From positions 46,570,987 through 46,634,986 of the forward strand of contig CM053325.1 in assembly GCA_028583605.1 (NCBI GenBank): 64,000 nt of DNA, read 5' to 3'. Origin of the DNA: Dastarcus helophoroides (Eukaryota; Arthropoda; Insecta; Coleoptera; Bothrideridae). Under the pieces are notes generated by a model that saw nothing but the letters and a program-made list of their open reading frames with translations, did not search any database and was not told the DNA's origin. Below, one piece after another: positions 1 to 10,969 of this stretch (position 1 is its first letter; each line of letters opens with the position of its first letter). Both the position numbers and the translations under genes were made by a program.

Positions 1-150
1 GAATATGACAAAAGTACATTCCAATCATTTTCACAAGACACTGTTTGCATAGCAAGTAAATAAATCACAAAACATAAATAATCAGTAAAAAAATTGTTAG
101 CAATAACAGTTTTCAATGTAAGTATACGAGTGAAAGAAGTCTATAATACA

Positions 151-180
151 CAAGAGTAAATCAAATATGAACTGGAATTT
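151..180 (+). repeat. Left terminal inverted repeat of the mariner
   Basis: Begins CAAGAGTAAATC and runs to GGAATTT. It pairs with the complement of 1392-1421 except at two positions near the outer end. In mariners this is the transposase binding site. Confidence 0.9.
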
Positions 181-298
181 CTATCATGTCAGGGCGTCGG
201 GAGTGTGCGCGTACCCTTAGACATGTTAGGTGAGTACATCACGTGATTTCCTGGGCTCAAGCGAATTCCGTTCTTACCGTTCATCAGTTGTAAATACA

Positions 299-1320
299 AT
301 GAGTGAGCAAGAGATTCATCCGCACGTTGCGCAGCTCATTATTAAATTTCTTGCCATTGAAGGTGTAAAGCCCGCCGAAATTCTTCGTAGATTAGAAACA
401 CAGTTTGAAGATACTTATTTAAAGAAAAGTCAAGTGTTTGAATGGCACAAACAATTTTTGGAATGACAAACTCAAGTTAAAAATAAACCCATGCCCGTTA
501 TCCTCGGACCACTGTGATTGCGGACAGATTAAGGCTGTTCAATGCATTTTGTAAGGTGATCGTCGTTTAACTGTTGATAAAATTGCAGCTCAGCTTTGGG
601 AGTGCTCAATCCATCATTACAGATGACAGTTTCTGTAAGTGGTTACCTCGTGGTGGTTACCTCGTCTTTTGACTGAAGAAGAGAGACAACGTCTGGAGAT
701 TTGTCAGCACTACATTGGACGTTTTCAACATGAAGATGATGGTTGTTTTCAACATGAAGGGATGATTTTTTCCAACGTATCGTTACCATTATACCCCAGC
801 GTCTAAATAAGCAAGCATGAAGTGGAGAAGAAAGGGGGAAGGTGCACTCGTCAAGGCAAAAACTCGCGTCTCAGCTGGAAAGGTTCTTGCGACCGTGTTT
901 TGGGATTTTAAAGGAGTTGTGCACGTCAATTTTCTGCATAAACGTCGTACGGTTAATGCTGCCTACTACTGCCAGCTATTGGATGAAGCAAAACGTGCAT
1001 ATCGGCGAAAGGGTTGCGAATTTTCGGTCAGAAATGTGATTTTGCTTCACACAATGCCCGCCCCCACTAAGCCAATCTGGCAATCAAAAATTAAAGAAAA
1101 TGCATTGGGCAACATTAAAACACCCCCCTTATAGTGCCGACTTATCACCATGCGATTATCATATGTGTGGGCCTCTGAAAGAAGCTCTACGAGGTGAGCG
1201 ATTCCACGATGATGCTGCTGTTGAGACATTTGTGCGCAATTGGCTGCAAACACGCCTTCCTTCATTGATGATGATGGCATTAAAATACTCCAAATCGGTT
1301 GGGAAAAATGCTTAACAAGA
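299..1320 (+). pseudogene. Mariner transposase, broken by frameshifts and internal duplications
   Basis: Reading starts at ATG 299 (MSEQEIHPHVAQ); an upstream in-frame ATG-like start at 230 is not needed. The first part (299-466) is the helix-turn-helix DNA-binding region, including FEWHKQFLE. A second open part (817-1080) carries AGKVLATVFWDFKGV around the first catalytic Asp and ends in a damaged LLHDN motif: one base is missing, so the second Asp is lost. A third part (1100-1315) carries HPPYSADLSPCDYH with the third catalytic Asp of the mariner D,D34D triad. Between about 640 and 765 there are two short direct duplications (GGTGGTTACCTCGT and GTTTTCAACATGAAG), which also break the frame. 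No functional protein is possible. Confidence 0.9.
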
Positions 1321-1391
1321 TCAGGAGATTATGTAGAAAAATAGTTAATAACTTTCATATATGTATCTTGTACCAATAAATTTTTAAAAAC

Positions 1392-1421
1392 AAATTCCAG
1401 TTCATATTTGATTTACCCTCG
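1392..1421 (+). repeat. Right terminal inverted repeat of the mariner
   Basis: Inverted copy of 151-180, ending in TTTACCCTCG and followed by TA at 1422-1423, the expected target duplication. Confidence 0.9.
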
Positions 1422-1485
1422 TAGCTACTACATGAAAATATGAGTTGTCTTGTTAGCTCACCAAGGTGATGATGGTGTGTCCTCT

Positions 1486-1707
1486 CTAAGGCGGGTACTC
1501 ATCAGGAGCATTCACCTGTAATGTGACAAATGCCGACTCTGTATCGAACATTATTTTATAGTGTTGCATTAGCTCTAACACCAAAGAACATTGGTGTGTG
1601 TAACAAAAAGATTTATCTTCGACCAAGCAATTGAATTTGATCGTAATTGGAAAACTCACATTTTCGCTCGGATTATGCGGCCTAATTCTTTCAGTGTAAT
1701 GTGTCAC
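1486..1707 (-). other. Unassigned open segment, possible host exon
   Basis: A 73-codon open stretch whose composition (Cys, His, Trp-poor, mixed hydrophobic, few Lys/Asn runs) looks more protein-like than its AT-rich surroundings; it includes NVSFPITIKFNC and CSLVLELMQHYK. On the minus strand a possible acceptor AG lies at 1688-1689 and a possible donor (CAG then GTGAAT) at 1515-1514, giving a candidate exon of about 172 bases, 1516-1687. I do not recognise the family. It lies just outside the mariner right end, so it is not part of that element. It could be chance. Confidence 0.25.
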
Positions 1708-2235
1708 GTGGAAATAAATAAATATTACAAATTATTACAAAATATAAATATATAGTTTTTTTTGAAATACAATCCTATTGGCATTGTTTTTAATGCAATT
1801 CTGTTTCAGTTGAGAGAAAAAAATGTAAGTAAATCAAAATATTTCCCTCTACTCCACAAACCCACGTACACCTTGCGAGGGCCCGTTAGAACTAAATGAG
1901 TAAAATATTTTTTTATTTTTTGAGATTTCATTGATCATGTTTGATTGGTACTGGGCAGAGAGAAGTTTTTTTTAGACATGCTGCGATTAAGATCTAGTCG
2001 AGATCTAAATTAAAATTTTGAACAAAAAGAAATATTAGGATTATGAAATCACAATTTTAATTGAAAATTTGGAGATTCGATTTGAGCTGAAAAATTTAGG
2101 AAAAGTTAACTTTTTAAAAAAAAACTGAACATTTTTACAGGTTGTAACAAATTCACTTCTCACTATAGGGATCTTGAAAATGGTAAGACATGCAATATCT
2201 GTTAAATTGCACAATTTGACGATCACGAATATTCA
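1708..2235. other. AT-rich spacer with no recognised feature
   Basis: Sequence between the candidate exon and the foldback element. I see only AT-rich unique-looking DNA, with no protein-like frame or structured repeat. Confidence 0.5.
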
Positions 2236-3215
2236 GTTGACAAATCGAAAATATCTCTTGCTGGTCTTGAGGTTTTGGAAGAGAAGTAAAATTTTGAATT
2301 TTCGTTTTTATATTTTTTGCCTTTATTTGAAGAGTAATGAAGAAACAAAAACCACGTTTTCATTGGCGTTTTTTATTCTTTACAAAATAGCACAAGAAGA
2401 TTTTTTATTAGACTTTTTGTCATTTCGTTACCATTATCAAGTTCGTTATTTAAAATGCGAACCTGTAATTTTTATTGCAGCTTTGTGTAGCTTTTGAATC
2501 TTTGACTTTATTGATGTATGTGGCTAAAAGTTTCGTAACTTGAAATCATTATCAAGTAAAAAACATTTTTAGATTTACGCAACTTTAATATTTTTTCATA
2601 CTTAAAACGTAATTATTGGGACGCAATTAATGGGATTATAAAAATGTAATTAATTGGTAAAAAATGGGCTATGGCAGAATTAATAAATTTTTACAAAGAT
2701 CAGCAGACGATCATAAATAATTGACCACCAAAAATAATCGCTAATAACTATGGACAAAACAACTATGGATATTTAGGATAAAAAATAACAAATAAAACAA
2801 TAACTATCATATTTATTTTGTCGAATTTTATTATCTTCTTATTTAAAAATAAAAAATAGGTTCATCTGAAAAAAATCTTTTTTCTTGATGATAGTTTGCA
2901 GTTACGAAACCTTTAGCCACATCAAAGCTTTAGACATCAGTGAAGTCGGAGATTGAGGAGCTATACAAAGATCCAATAAAACTTAGAGGTCCGTATTTGA
3001 AATAACTTACTTGACGATAGGAACGAAAAGATGAAATGTCTAATAAAAAAACTTTTCGGAATATCTTGTAAATAACAAAAAACGCCAATTAAAAAATCTA
3101 TTTAGTTTTTCGATTAGGCTTCAAATAACGTCAAGAAAATATAACAAAAATCCAAAATTTTACTTTTTTCCAATCCCAAGAATAGGAAGGGATATTTTCG
3201 ATTTCTCGACGGCGT
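2236..3215. mobile_element. Foldback element with long inverted arms
   Basis: The left arm (about 2236-2570) is an inverted, diverged copy of the right arm (about 2880-3215). Shared words include AATCGAAAATATC near the outer ends, AAAGTAAAATTTTG, TTGGCGTTTTTT, TTTATTAGAC and, at the inner ends, ATGTGGCTAAA followed by TTTCGTAAC. The centre (2570-2880) is unrelated AT-rich sequence. Long-armed inverted repeats without a gene are typical of non-autonomous foldback or MITE-like elements. An open stretch of 107 codons across the left arm is a by-product of the arm and has no recognisable domain. I do not see a clear target duplication, so the outer limits are approximate. Confidence 0.7.
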
Positions 3216-3329
3216 AGTGCTGGTCACCAAATTATGCACCTTTGATCTTATTTAATCGATGCTGTATCTCCTACCGTTTTTGAGAAGCAAATTTGTTAAA
3301 AGTGGTATAAACAACTCAAAATATATTGA

Positions 3330-4900
3330 AGAAAATCAAGAAGCTTTTAACGGGAAATTTCAAGCAAAAATTTGGATTTTAATCTAGACATTAAAAGTTT
3401 TTAAAATATTTAAAGAAATATTCCAATTTTATGAATAAGTTAAAAAAAATCTAACTTTTAAAAAAACTTATGATTTGGAAAAAAATAAAAGCGGCATTAA
3501 CAAATTTCTCAAGTCTAAGTTTGCTGTGTTAACCTTCATCACAAACTTGCAACCTCAAGCGTTCGACCTTTTGGAAATATCGAATTTTAAACTCGAATTT
3601 TTACTCCAAATATCAAAAATATTTTAGATGAATATCAAAAACTTTCACATCAAGTAACCTAGATATTTTGAGATTATTTTAATAAATTGAATTTTTCTTT
3701 AATTTCGAAATTTACCAAAAATTTAAATTCTAATATTTTTCGAAATTTTTACTTTAAACTTATGATTTTTGCTGCAATATTTATAAATTTGTATTGGTTT
3801 TAAAATTTTTCTCAAAATTTTATCTTAAAACTAAATATTTTGAAGTTTTGGCAAACAGTTCCAGGTAAAATTTACAAATTTTTTAAACTATAAATTGAAA
3901 AAAACACCTGTATAGAATGTGGAAAAATTTAAAATTTTGAAATGAAAGTTTGACATGAAAAAAATGGTTTTTTGGAGAAAGCCAAAATTTCTTTTTATAG
4001 AAACTTTAGAAATAAATATAAAAAAGATGAACATAAACTCTGAATTTTGAAAAGAAGGCAAAGTTTTAAAAAAATAACTTAAAATTGATTAAAAAAAATA
4101 TTTTCAAAATTTTCTAGAATAATTCAACTTCTCGAAGTAAAGCAATTTCAAATCAAATATTTGTGAGGAAAGTAAATTTAACAAGAACATGCATTATTTA
4201 TTAAAATTTTGATGAAAGAATCAAATCTTGTAAAAAAATCTCAAATTTTACAATGGAAATTTTAGGAAAAGCTGGAATGGAAAGTAAAAATTTAAAATTG
4301 TGAATCAAAGTTTTGAAAAAAGCTCAGAAGTCGTAAAAATTTGAGCATGAATATAGATGAATATAGATGTAAAAAAACCATTGGTTTCGAAATTTCGAAA
4401 AACGTGAGAGTATTTCCAGAAATTTTGAAATTTCGAGTTTTTTACCAAATATTGGAAAAAAAATGAGAAATGTAAAGTCAGAATTCTTAGGCAAGGGTAT
4501 TTTAATTAACCCAAAAAATTCAAAATATTTCATAAATAAAATAAAACTTTGATATGAAAAAAATCAAAATTATTAAAAAAAATTAAAGTTTAGAGTTTAA
4601 CCAGCAATTTTAAAAAAATGTCGAGATAAACATTTAAATTTTCGATGAAGATCTCTAAACTGCAAGATTATAGATACTAAGAAAAGCAGACATTTTGAGT
4701 TTGCGATCAAAATTCTAGGAAAAGAAATAAAAATTTGTAAGTGTACACTTGCAATTTCAATGTTTGAGGTTCCACTGCTGACTTGCATTATTATGAAAAT
4801 ATGAAAATTGACATTAAATGGTTTTCTTAAAATTATTATTTCGTTGCAAAGTTTATATTGCACAAGTTGTTGTGAAGTGCAAAATATATGTTACACTTAT
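3330..4900. repeat. Degenerate AT-rich quasi-repeat tract
   Basis: About 1.5 kb dominated by drifting variants of words such as AAATTTTGAA, TTTCGAAATTT and GGAAAAAT at irregular spacing of roughly 25-40 bases. No protein-like frame. The same style of sequence recurs many times in the window, so it is probably the residue of an old minisatellite-like family. Confidence 0.55.
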
Positions 4901-4959
4901 TATTTGATCTCTTTCTAGATAACACGGGATATGCTTTAAAATAATTTCAAATTTGATAT

Positions 4960-5178
4960 TTGACGTTTTTGAAAGCGGCATGTTCTATGGTCGGTATGAA
5001 ACACAAAAATATGGAATCGTTGTTGTTGACCGCTAAGGGAAGGCTTTTTTGGGTCATTTTCTGTGTAGTCACGTTTGGCTTAACCTACCCACACGTTACG
5101 GCTCAAAATTGTATCGTTACAAAATACGCATGCTACTGTTCTCACCACGAATTCACTGATCTAATGCTCGTTTTCTAA
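4960..5178 (+). other. Unassigned open segment with one hydrophobic stretch
   Basis: An open stretch of 72 codons; the first ATG inside it is at 4987. It holds CSMVGMKH and then RLFWVIFCVVTFGLTY, a plausible membrane segment, followed by a Cys-rich tail (KYACYCSHH). A short Cys-Ser motif before a basic residue and a first membrane helix loosely recalls the N-terminus of DEG/ENaC (pickpocket) channels, but the diagnostic His-Gly is absent and the frame closes soon after the helix. A good donor-like CCGGTAAGTA lies at about 5202-5211, downstream of the stop. It may be a small secreted or membrane peptide, an exon fragment, or chance. Confidence 0.2.
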
Positions 5179-5179
5179 C

Positions 5180-7560
5180 TGTTCGATTTCAAGGTAATGA
5201 TTCCGGTAAGTATCCGCCTTTATAAGGTACAACACCCTGTATACCATTTCCCGATGATACGTATATTTAGTCAAGTGTCAAAATCCGGAACTTTAAATAT
5301 TGTTTCAAAATTGGACTATTTTCATCTTTCTCAATTGCTTTAACAAGCGTTTTTCATATAAAGGAATTACATTGAATCATGCGAAGCAGTCAGCTTTTGT
5401 AATAAAAGGTTAATTTAATTTACCAACAACATAAAAGCATGTTTAAGAAAAAATCCTAAAGCATCATGTTGCGTTTTAAATCCCAAGAGAAAAACTAAAA
5501 AAAGGACATTTTTACAGTTCGTCCATTCATCCGATAGAATGCCGTTATTTATGTGTTTTGGATAACACACTGGCGTATTTTGAGCATTAAAGTTGCTTCT
5601 AAGTTTGCACCAGATTCTACGCCAGAGATTCAGGCAAGCGTAAGTTTAGAGAGTTAGAGGACGTTTGGAGTTGTAGGAAAATAAATTATTTGCCGTTTAC
5701 AGACCTTCTAGCTCGAAGGAAAATGCTTCAGCGCCTACAAATGATGATGATGAAAGAGTTGGTAAACTTTCTGTTATATGCTTAATTTAACATTTAATTC
5801 GTTTGGTGCCTAGTTGTGTGATAAATTAAAATTTTCGCTTCGTCACAGCAAACTTTTCTGTTATTTTTATGCATATGATGTTTTCTTTTCGCATTAAATA
5901 TCTGCTAAGTAAAATTTGTTAATATAATGTTAAACATTAAAATTTTCTCTATCAACATGCATTTTACGGAAAATCATATGTGGATGAGTTTTAATCAAAT
6001 CTAGTGTATTTAATACGTAGCTGTTATTTCGCTAATGGCTGGTAAAGTGGAAGAGTCTAAGTAACTGGAAAAGTTAACATCATTGATATACTTGTCATTT
6101 AAATGCTATTGAAAAATGAAGAACACAGCTCACAAGAATCTTAAATGACATCAGCTTTAAAGACTAATTTTGTGTTGATTTATTATAGGTCATATATTTT
6201 TTTAATAAACTTTTCGAGCCGCTACCTTCGTTTTTTAAATGACGCTATTTTTTAGAATATAGATACTAGTAATTGTAGGAACATCAGAACATCAGTGAAG
6301 ACCTAATAAAGTAGGCATAGACGTTCGTCCTGGACTTCTCTAGAAGTCGACTATTCTGGAACGTGTAATTTAAATAAATAATGCAAGTCTTCTCTTGATA
6401 CTTTGTAGCAATTTTGATTACCTATGATTAGGTAAAAATTTTTGTGCCATTGGGCCCAGTGTTCATTGGACGTAATGTTCTTATTGAAGAACATTATACT
6501 CTACAGTGTCTTATTCACTGTGAAAGTCTCATTATATGTTCCGAGCGTATACTTCCCAGTGTAAAATTTTCTTTTCTGAAATACTTGATATCCTTTTGCT
6601 TACATAAAATGTGCAATATCTAACATTTTCACACTTTAAATTGTCAGTCAGCATTACTTTCTTTTCCATATTTATCCTTTTGATTAGTTCCCATTACTTT
6701 TTCTCTGTATCAACAAAGTCCTCACTATTCTCTCAAATATCTACAGCTCGAACATATCCCAACTTCTTTATATCAATCATTTTAAATTTATCAAGACATA
6801 GCGCCCCATCAGTTGTATTTCTAATTCGAGGTTTAGATCTCGAATGCAGAAAATGCATTTCATTTTCGTAAATATGCTTCTTACCTACTCGATTCTGATT
6901 CGTATTTATAGGGAGCTATTATTGTATTCGCTAAAGGTTATATCTAGATCTAGGTAATTGTATCCTTTCAACCTTACGACATGTTGAATTTTTATTTCGG
7001 ATATTCAAACGAAAAAGTTATCAAATGGGTCTAGAGTTGCGAAGAGAACGTAGCGATAAGGCATGCGATTGTTTACTGTCAGACTTCCAGTTGAAAAAGT
7101 TAATAAGTTGACTCCGATTTTTTGTCGGAAGAGGACGAAGCGAAAAAGGCATGCGATTACTTATTAACTATTTTGGCGGATTTGCCATGTGTCACTTTGA
7201 CGTCAATTCTTTATGTTAAGAGTTTAGAATTTTTTAAGATAAAAGAAAATCCTTTTTGCTTTTTTTGACGAAAGATGATATTGTTGCGCGCTATCGATTC
7301 GAAAATTAAAACTTTGTGAATTGCAAATTCGTAAAATAATGAGTCACACTACAGTTTTCTAGTAATATTACACAAAATCAATGAGACTTTTCATCAATAG
7401 GTATGTGATGGTAGTGGTTCAAATGTATTAAAATCTTGCAGTTTTCAATCACTGGTAAACTCTTTATGACATACCGTAAAAACAGAAGAAATTTTTACAG
7501 CCAACATTATGAATTTTTAAACTGAACACCAAATTTATTTTGATTGTTTTGTGGCATGTC
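5180..7560. other. Long stretch without recognised features
   Basis: Mixed AT-rich DNA with no protein-like frame I can name. A CACCCTGTAT word at about 5231 resembles the ends of ACAGGGTG-type transposons found elsewhere in the window, so a very old element end may be present. Confidence 0.4.
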
Positions 7561-7769
7561 GAGCACAACAATTTCTAAGATTTGGTTATCCAAAGAGGTG
7601 AGAGTTTTTTTCCTGGTCTTGGAAGGCAAATACCAAAGTTGAAACTCTTCAACGCTTCAGGTTTTGTTTTCATATAAATCATTACAAGTATGTTATTCCA
7701 AAGAGTCTCACTTTCATGTCCAGGGGGGTAATCCACAAGTTGTTATTTTTATTCTTTTGTAAAACAGAT

Positions 7770-8128
7770 GCTTGGCCGCTTTACCCGATCAGCCAAAAAT
7801 CTGAGTAATATACACTCTATGTTAAATGAATAACTTTAAATTTGAATTGATTGTATGAAACAATAGCCCAAAGTAAAACTATTCAACTTAAAATTATAGT
7901 AAATAACAAAATGGAAATTATCGTACGTAAAAAAGAATCCAAATGACACTTAAACTATCATTTCAGCTCAACGCTTTTAAACAGGTTTTATAAATGTCTT
8001 CTTTGTTCACTAAATAGTTAAAAACGATGTATTAGGGGAATTTTGAAACCTTGTTGCTAAGTAACTACCTCAAACAATCCAATTCCAAATCGGCAGTGGC
8101 CACTTTACTTGCTATGGCCACTTTACCC
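7770..8128 (+). repeat. Dispersed TGGCCACTTTACC motif, three copies
   Basis: Near-identical words at 7773-7786 (TTGGCCGCTTTACC), 8097-8108 and 8114-8126 (both TGGCCACTTTAC). The last two are tandem at about 17 bp. The block abuts a CCCCCC-bearing GC patch at about 8135. This could be an end of an unrecognised transposon just outside the hAT element. Confidence 0.35.
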
Positions 8129-8222
8129 AACTTTCCCCCCAGCTTCAGAAGAATTTAACCTCTTTAGCTTTCGCTCTATATGATTGGCATGTTAGGTAAC
8201 CCTGATATATTGTCTCGAATCA

Positions 8223-8230
8223 CGTTCACC
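8223..8230 (+). repeat. Left 8-bp target duplication of the hAT element
   Basis: CGTTCACC directly before the terminal TAGGGTTTCC. The same 8 bases follow the right terminus at 9572-9579. hAT elements make 8-bp duplications. Confidence 0.85.
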
Positions 8231-9571
8231 TAGGGTTTCCGGGTCTCCAAACCTAATAGCCGGACAGACCAGCCAATTTGGCCGGACATTTGGGTAAAAA
8301 GGCCGGACACCCTACATTATTGAGGATTTTGTGTCTCAGTATTAATAGGTATGACAAAAAAATAGTTTGTAAAATCAAGCTTCTTTAATTATTACCATAA
8401 ATCTTGTTAAATTCTAATGAAATATAAATAAAATCGAATGTTAAGTTAGTCTAAGGACTTCATTATTAATCAGTCAAATATTGTCATCAATCAAAATTAA
8501 ATTCTAGATAAACATTTATCAACTTTTTTAAATTCTTCTTAAATTCTCATGAAAGGCAATTGCACAAATAACTCTTATTTACCTGCTATTACTTCCCAAA
8601 GCAAAACAAAAAAAAGACAATCTTAACAAAACAAAACTTCTTCTCTTTAAGTTAACTTGTTTAAATAATAAAAATAATTATTCATATTTTTGATTGACAG
8701 AAATCTGCTTTAAAAGAGCAGTTTTTTTAATGCAGTTGTAAAAATCCTTACACGTCAAAATAAATATAATAAAATTAAATTCTACAACACAACCAACATT
8801 TTAACTACAGAGTCAACATGTAATCTGTTGCGGTCTTTTGACCATTGCTGACCTACGTATCAAGGAAAAAACTCTTTCAACGTTTGTATTATGTCCTGAG
8901 ATTCCAAAGCAATACTGACAAATAGTTAAGAACTCTGAAAAGCAATCTTGACTACTCATCGATTTAAAATAGGCTACTTATTTCTTGTGTGTTATTAGCT
9001 TCTTGAAATCAATGTTCTCTTTGTTATTATTTAGAAAACTTTTAAGGTCTTGCAGTTGGTCAAAACATTTGCTATCGTCAACTTTAACGTTGTTTTGTGA
9101 TAAGATATTTATAGTAAGTATTGGAAACTTGATTCCATTCAGGAACATCTTTTAGAGTCATCCATGAGAAATGGTTTGTGTCTTTGCAAAGGTTTTCAGT
9201 CCAAGATCGTAAATATTGTACTGCAATAATGTACATGTTTTTAATATCCTCTTTGAACGCTGTTCAGAATTTTCGTTGTCTTTGAATTTACGCAAAATAG
9301 AAGTCACTTTCAGTGAACCAAAGTCTTGTTTAATCCTTGCATTTATGCTATTCATTATCTCAGAACAGTTTTCCAAAACCTCATTCACAGAAACATCAGC
9401 CTTCTCTGTATCTTTGACGCGGGAGCGAGCGACTGACAGTCGACTCGCCTGCGCTCGTCCACGCTCAGCGCTTGCTCGTTTGCGAAATGTAAAAAGCCGG
9501 ACAAGCCAGACACCGATTATTTTGGCCAGACACGCAATCAAAAAGCTTTATCTAGACGCCTGGCAACGCTA
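8231..9571 (-). mobile_element. hAT-family DNA transposon with intact ends
   Basis: A 1341-bp element precisely bounded by an 8-bp target duplication. Its termini are inverted: TAGGGTTTCCGGGTCT on the left and, in complement, TAGCGTTGCCAGGCGTCT on the right, the usual hAT style. Just inside both ends are several copies of CCGGACA or CCAGACA in the same orientation (about 8258-8312 and 9497-9534), which look like subterminal transposase-binding repeats. The interior contains a relict hAT transposase C-terminus on the minus strand. Length and missing N-terminal regions suggest an internally deleted, non-autonomous derivative. Confidence 0.85.
8825..9460 (-). pseudogene. hAT transposase, C-terminal relic with dimerisation domain
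   Basis: Reading the minus strand from about 9460 down, one frame gives a Lys/Asn/Leu-rich helical segment ending at a stop at 9158. A shifted frame continues with FSWMTLKDVPEWNQ, and after a further break comes CFGISGHNTNVERVFSLI (around 8870-8920). The last piece matches the hAT dimerisation domain, whose hallmark is a NA-VER-FS-like core that holds the transposase oligomer together. At least two frameshifts and a stop are needed to join the parts. The zinc-finger and catalytic N-terminal regions are absent. The GC-rich stretch at 9418-9483 codes for an Arg/Ala-rich run in the open frame and is probably not original transposase. Confidence 0.7.
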
Positions 9572-9579
9572 CGTTCACC
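9572..9579 (+). repeat. Right 8-bp target duplication of the hAT element
   Basis: CGTTCACC immediately after the terminal CAACGCTA, identical to 8223-8230. Confidence 0.85.
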
Positions 9580-10636
9580 TCACCTCACTTTTACCTCTGA
9601 TATGGATGAAATATTAAGTTATGGGGAATTTTGTCTGCTCTTTTCATGCCTTGAAGGGTTTTATCCCATGTTAAAATTGAGTTACCTCACTCTTTGGCCT
9701 TGAATATTTTGTTCCTTTTGACTTCATAAGAGTTCTCTTCTAAAATGATTGACATAATGAATTACCGAAATCTTTTTATTTTACTTTAATTTCACAGATG
9801 TTTTAATTGACATACTATTTATTGAAAAGTGATTTTCTGTCCTAAATTTTCTGTACCGTTTTACTGCAGGGAAGTTTCATTCTTTATAATAAATGTTCTT
9901 AGTTGGCCTTTTCCTCTATCTCGAATTTTGTTTTGTGTTCTTCAAAAACATTAAATAGTTTTCTGGTTTTATCACGGAAAACGTATATCTTTTAGTTACT
10001 CTGAGGTGGTCATATTTGGTAATGTCGTTTTATATTTTTTATTCATGCTCAGCTTAATTAGAGACGATATTTCATAGGAAATTTGGTTGGAATAAATATG
10101 CTGCGTAAAACAAACTGGGCATAAGTTTATGTAAATAAATGCCAAGGAATAAAATTTTCTGATACTGACGCTCTAATGGCAATATGAATTCATGGGTCTA
10201 CTTTTTACCGATGGAACAAACGTGCATATATCATTTACATAAGCTTTTTAATCATGAAATGTGTATTTAATTATAGGCTATTTTTAGTTATACCATAACA
10301 TAAATTCAAATAATGTCTGCCCTATTTTGTTCAGTTCTTCAAATATACATTACATTCAATTATGGGTATATGAATTATGTGTATGTGGGGGCTATTGTTT
10401 TCCATCTCATATTGTCACAATCAAATGATATGCGTTACATGAATATTTAGACCCAAAAAAATCAGTCTAAATATGTCTAGGTATATTAGTAATGAACGAG
10501 CAGTATCTAGGTGGCCCCAATCCCTTGTTGATCATGATCAGTTATTGAAATCAATAATACATATGGTCTATAATTTAAAGCGTACGAATTCGGAGTGTAG
10601 ATTTATTTACCTACTGACTTTTAAATAAAGAATATA
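9580..10636. other. AT-rich spacer with no recognised feature
   Basis: No open frame or repeat that I can support between the hAT element and the next transposon end. Confidence 0.45.
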
Positions 10637-10780
10637 CAAGGCGTTTCAGTTGAAACGAGCACCCGAAATAGTGGCCATATTATACGTGTGAATAAAATTT
10701 TCTGAAACACGTAACTTTTATATGGAGGGGGACATTTTTTAATGTCAAATTGGAACTGATTATGTCAACCCCCTACCCTT
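10637..10780 (-). mobile_element. Terminal region of a DUF4817-type mariner relative
   Basis: Begins AAGGCGTTTCAGTTGAAACG, with an internal short palindrome (GTTTCAGTTGAAAC), and continues into GGAGGGGGACATTTTTTAAT. It lies downstream of the transposase relic at 10970-11560 and is on the side where the 3' end of that element should be. The terminal assignment is by position and style; the partner end on the other side was not found. Confidence 0.45.
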
Positions 10781-10969
10781 ACAAATACAACTCCTCACAA
10801 TATCAATAGGGAATTGTGACCATTCATTTGAAATATCTTGAAATTCATAAAATGTCATAAATGACAGTAAATATAAGTATTGTTTCTTAAATACACAATA
10901 CGTCAGAATGACAGTGTTTTATTAATTTCCAACTGAACATAACGTGTACATTATCAACCTGATCGTACA

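Larger units (their letters stand above)
151..1421 (+). mobile_element. Mariner-family DNA transposon, full length but decayed
   Basis: A 1.27-kb element bounded by 30-bp terminal inverted repeats that match at 28 of 30 positions (151-180 against 1392-1421). The right end is followed by TA, the mariner target; the left is preceded by CA, probably a mutated TA. The interior carries a frameshifted mariner transposase on the plus strand. Size, ends and protein all fit an autonomous mariner that has died. It moved by DNA cut-and-paste; this copy cannot encode its own enzyme. Confidence 0.9.

Noticed and set aside
2174..2497. 107-codon plus-strand open frame
   Set aside because: It lies in the left arm of a foldback element, is Phe/Leu/Lys-rich by composition, and has no domain.
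4960..5178. Pickpocket/DEG-ENaC channel exon
   Set aside because: Only the Cys-Ser plus membrane-helix pattern fits; the His-Gly motif is missing and the frame ends in a stop before any donor. Kept only as an unassigned open segment.
9216..9617. 133-codon plus-strand open frame
   Set aside because: It is antisense to the hAT transposase relic and crosses the hAT right end and target duplication, so it cannot be a host gene.
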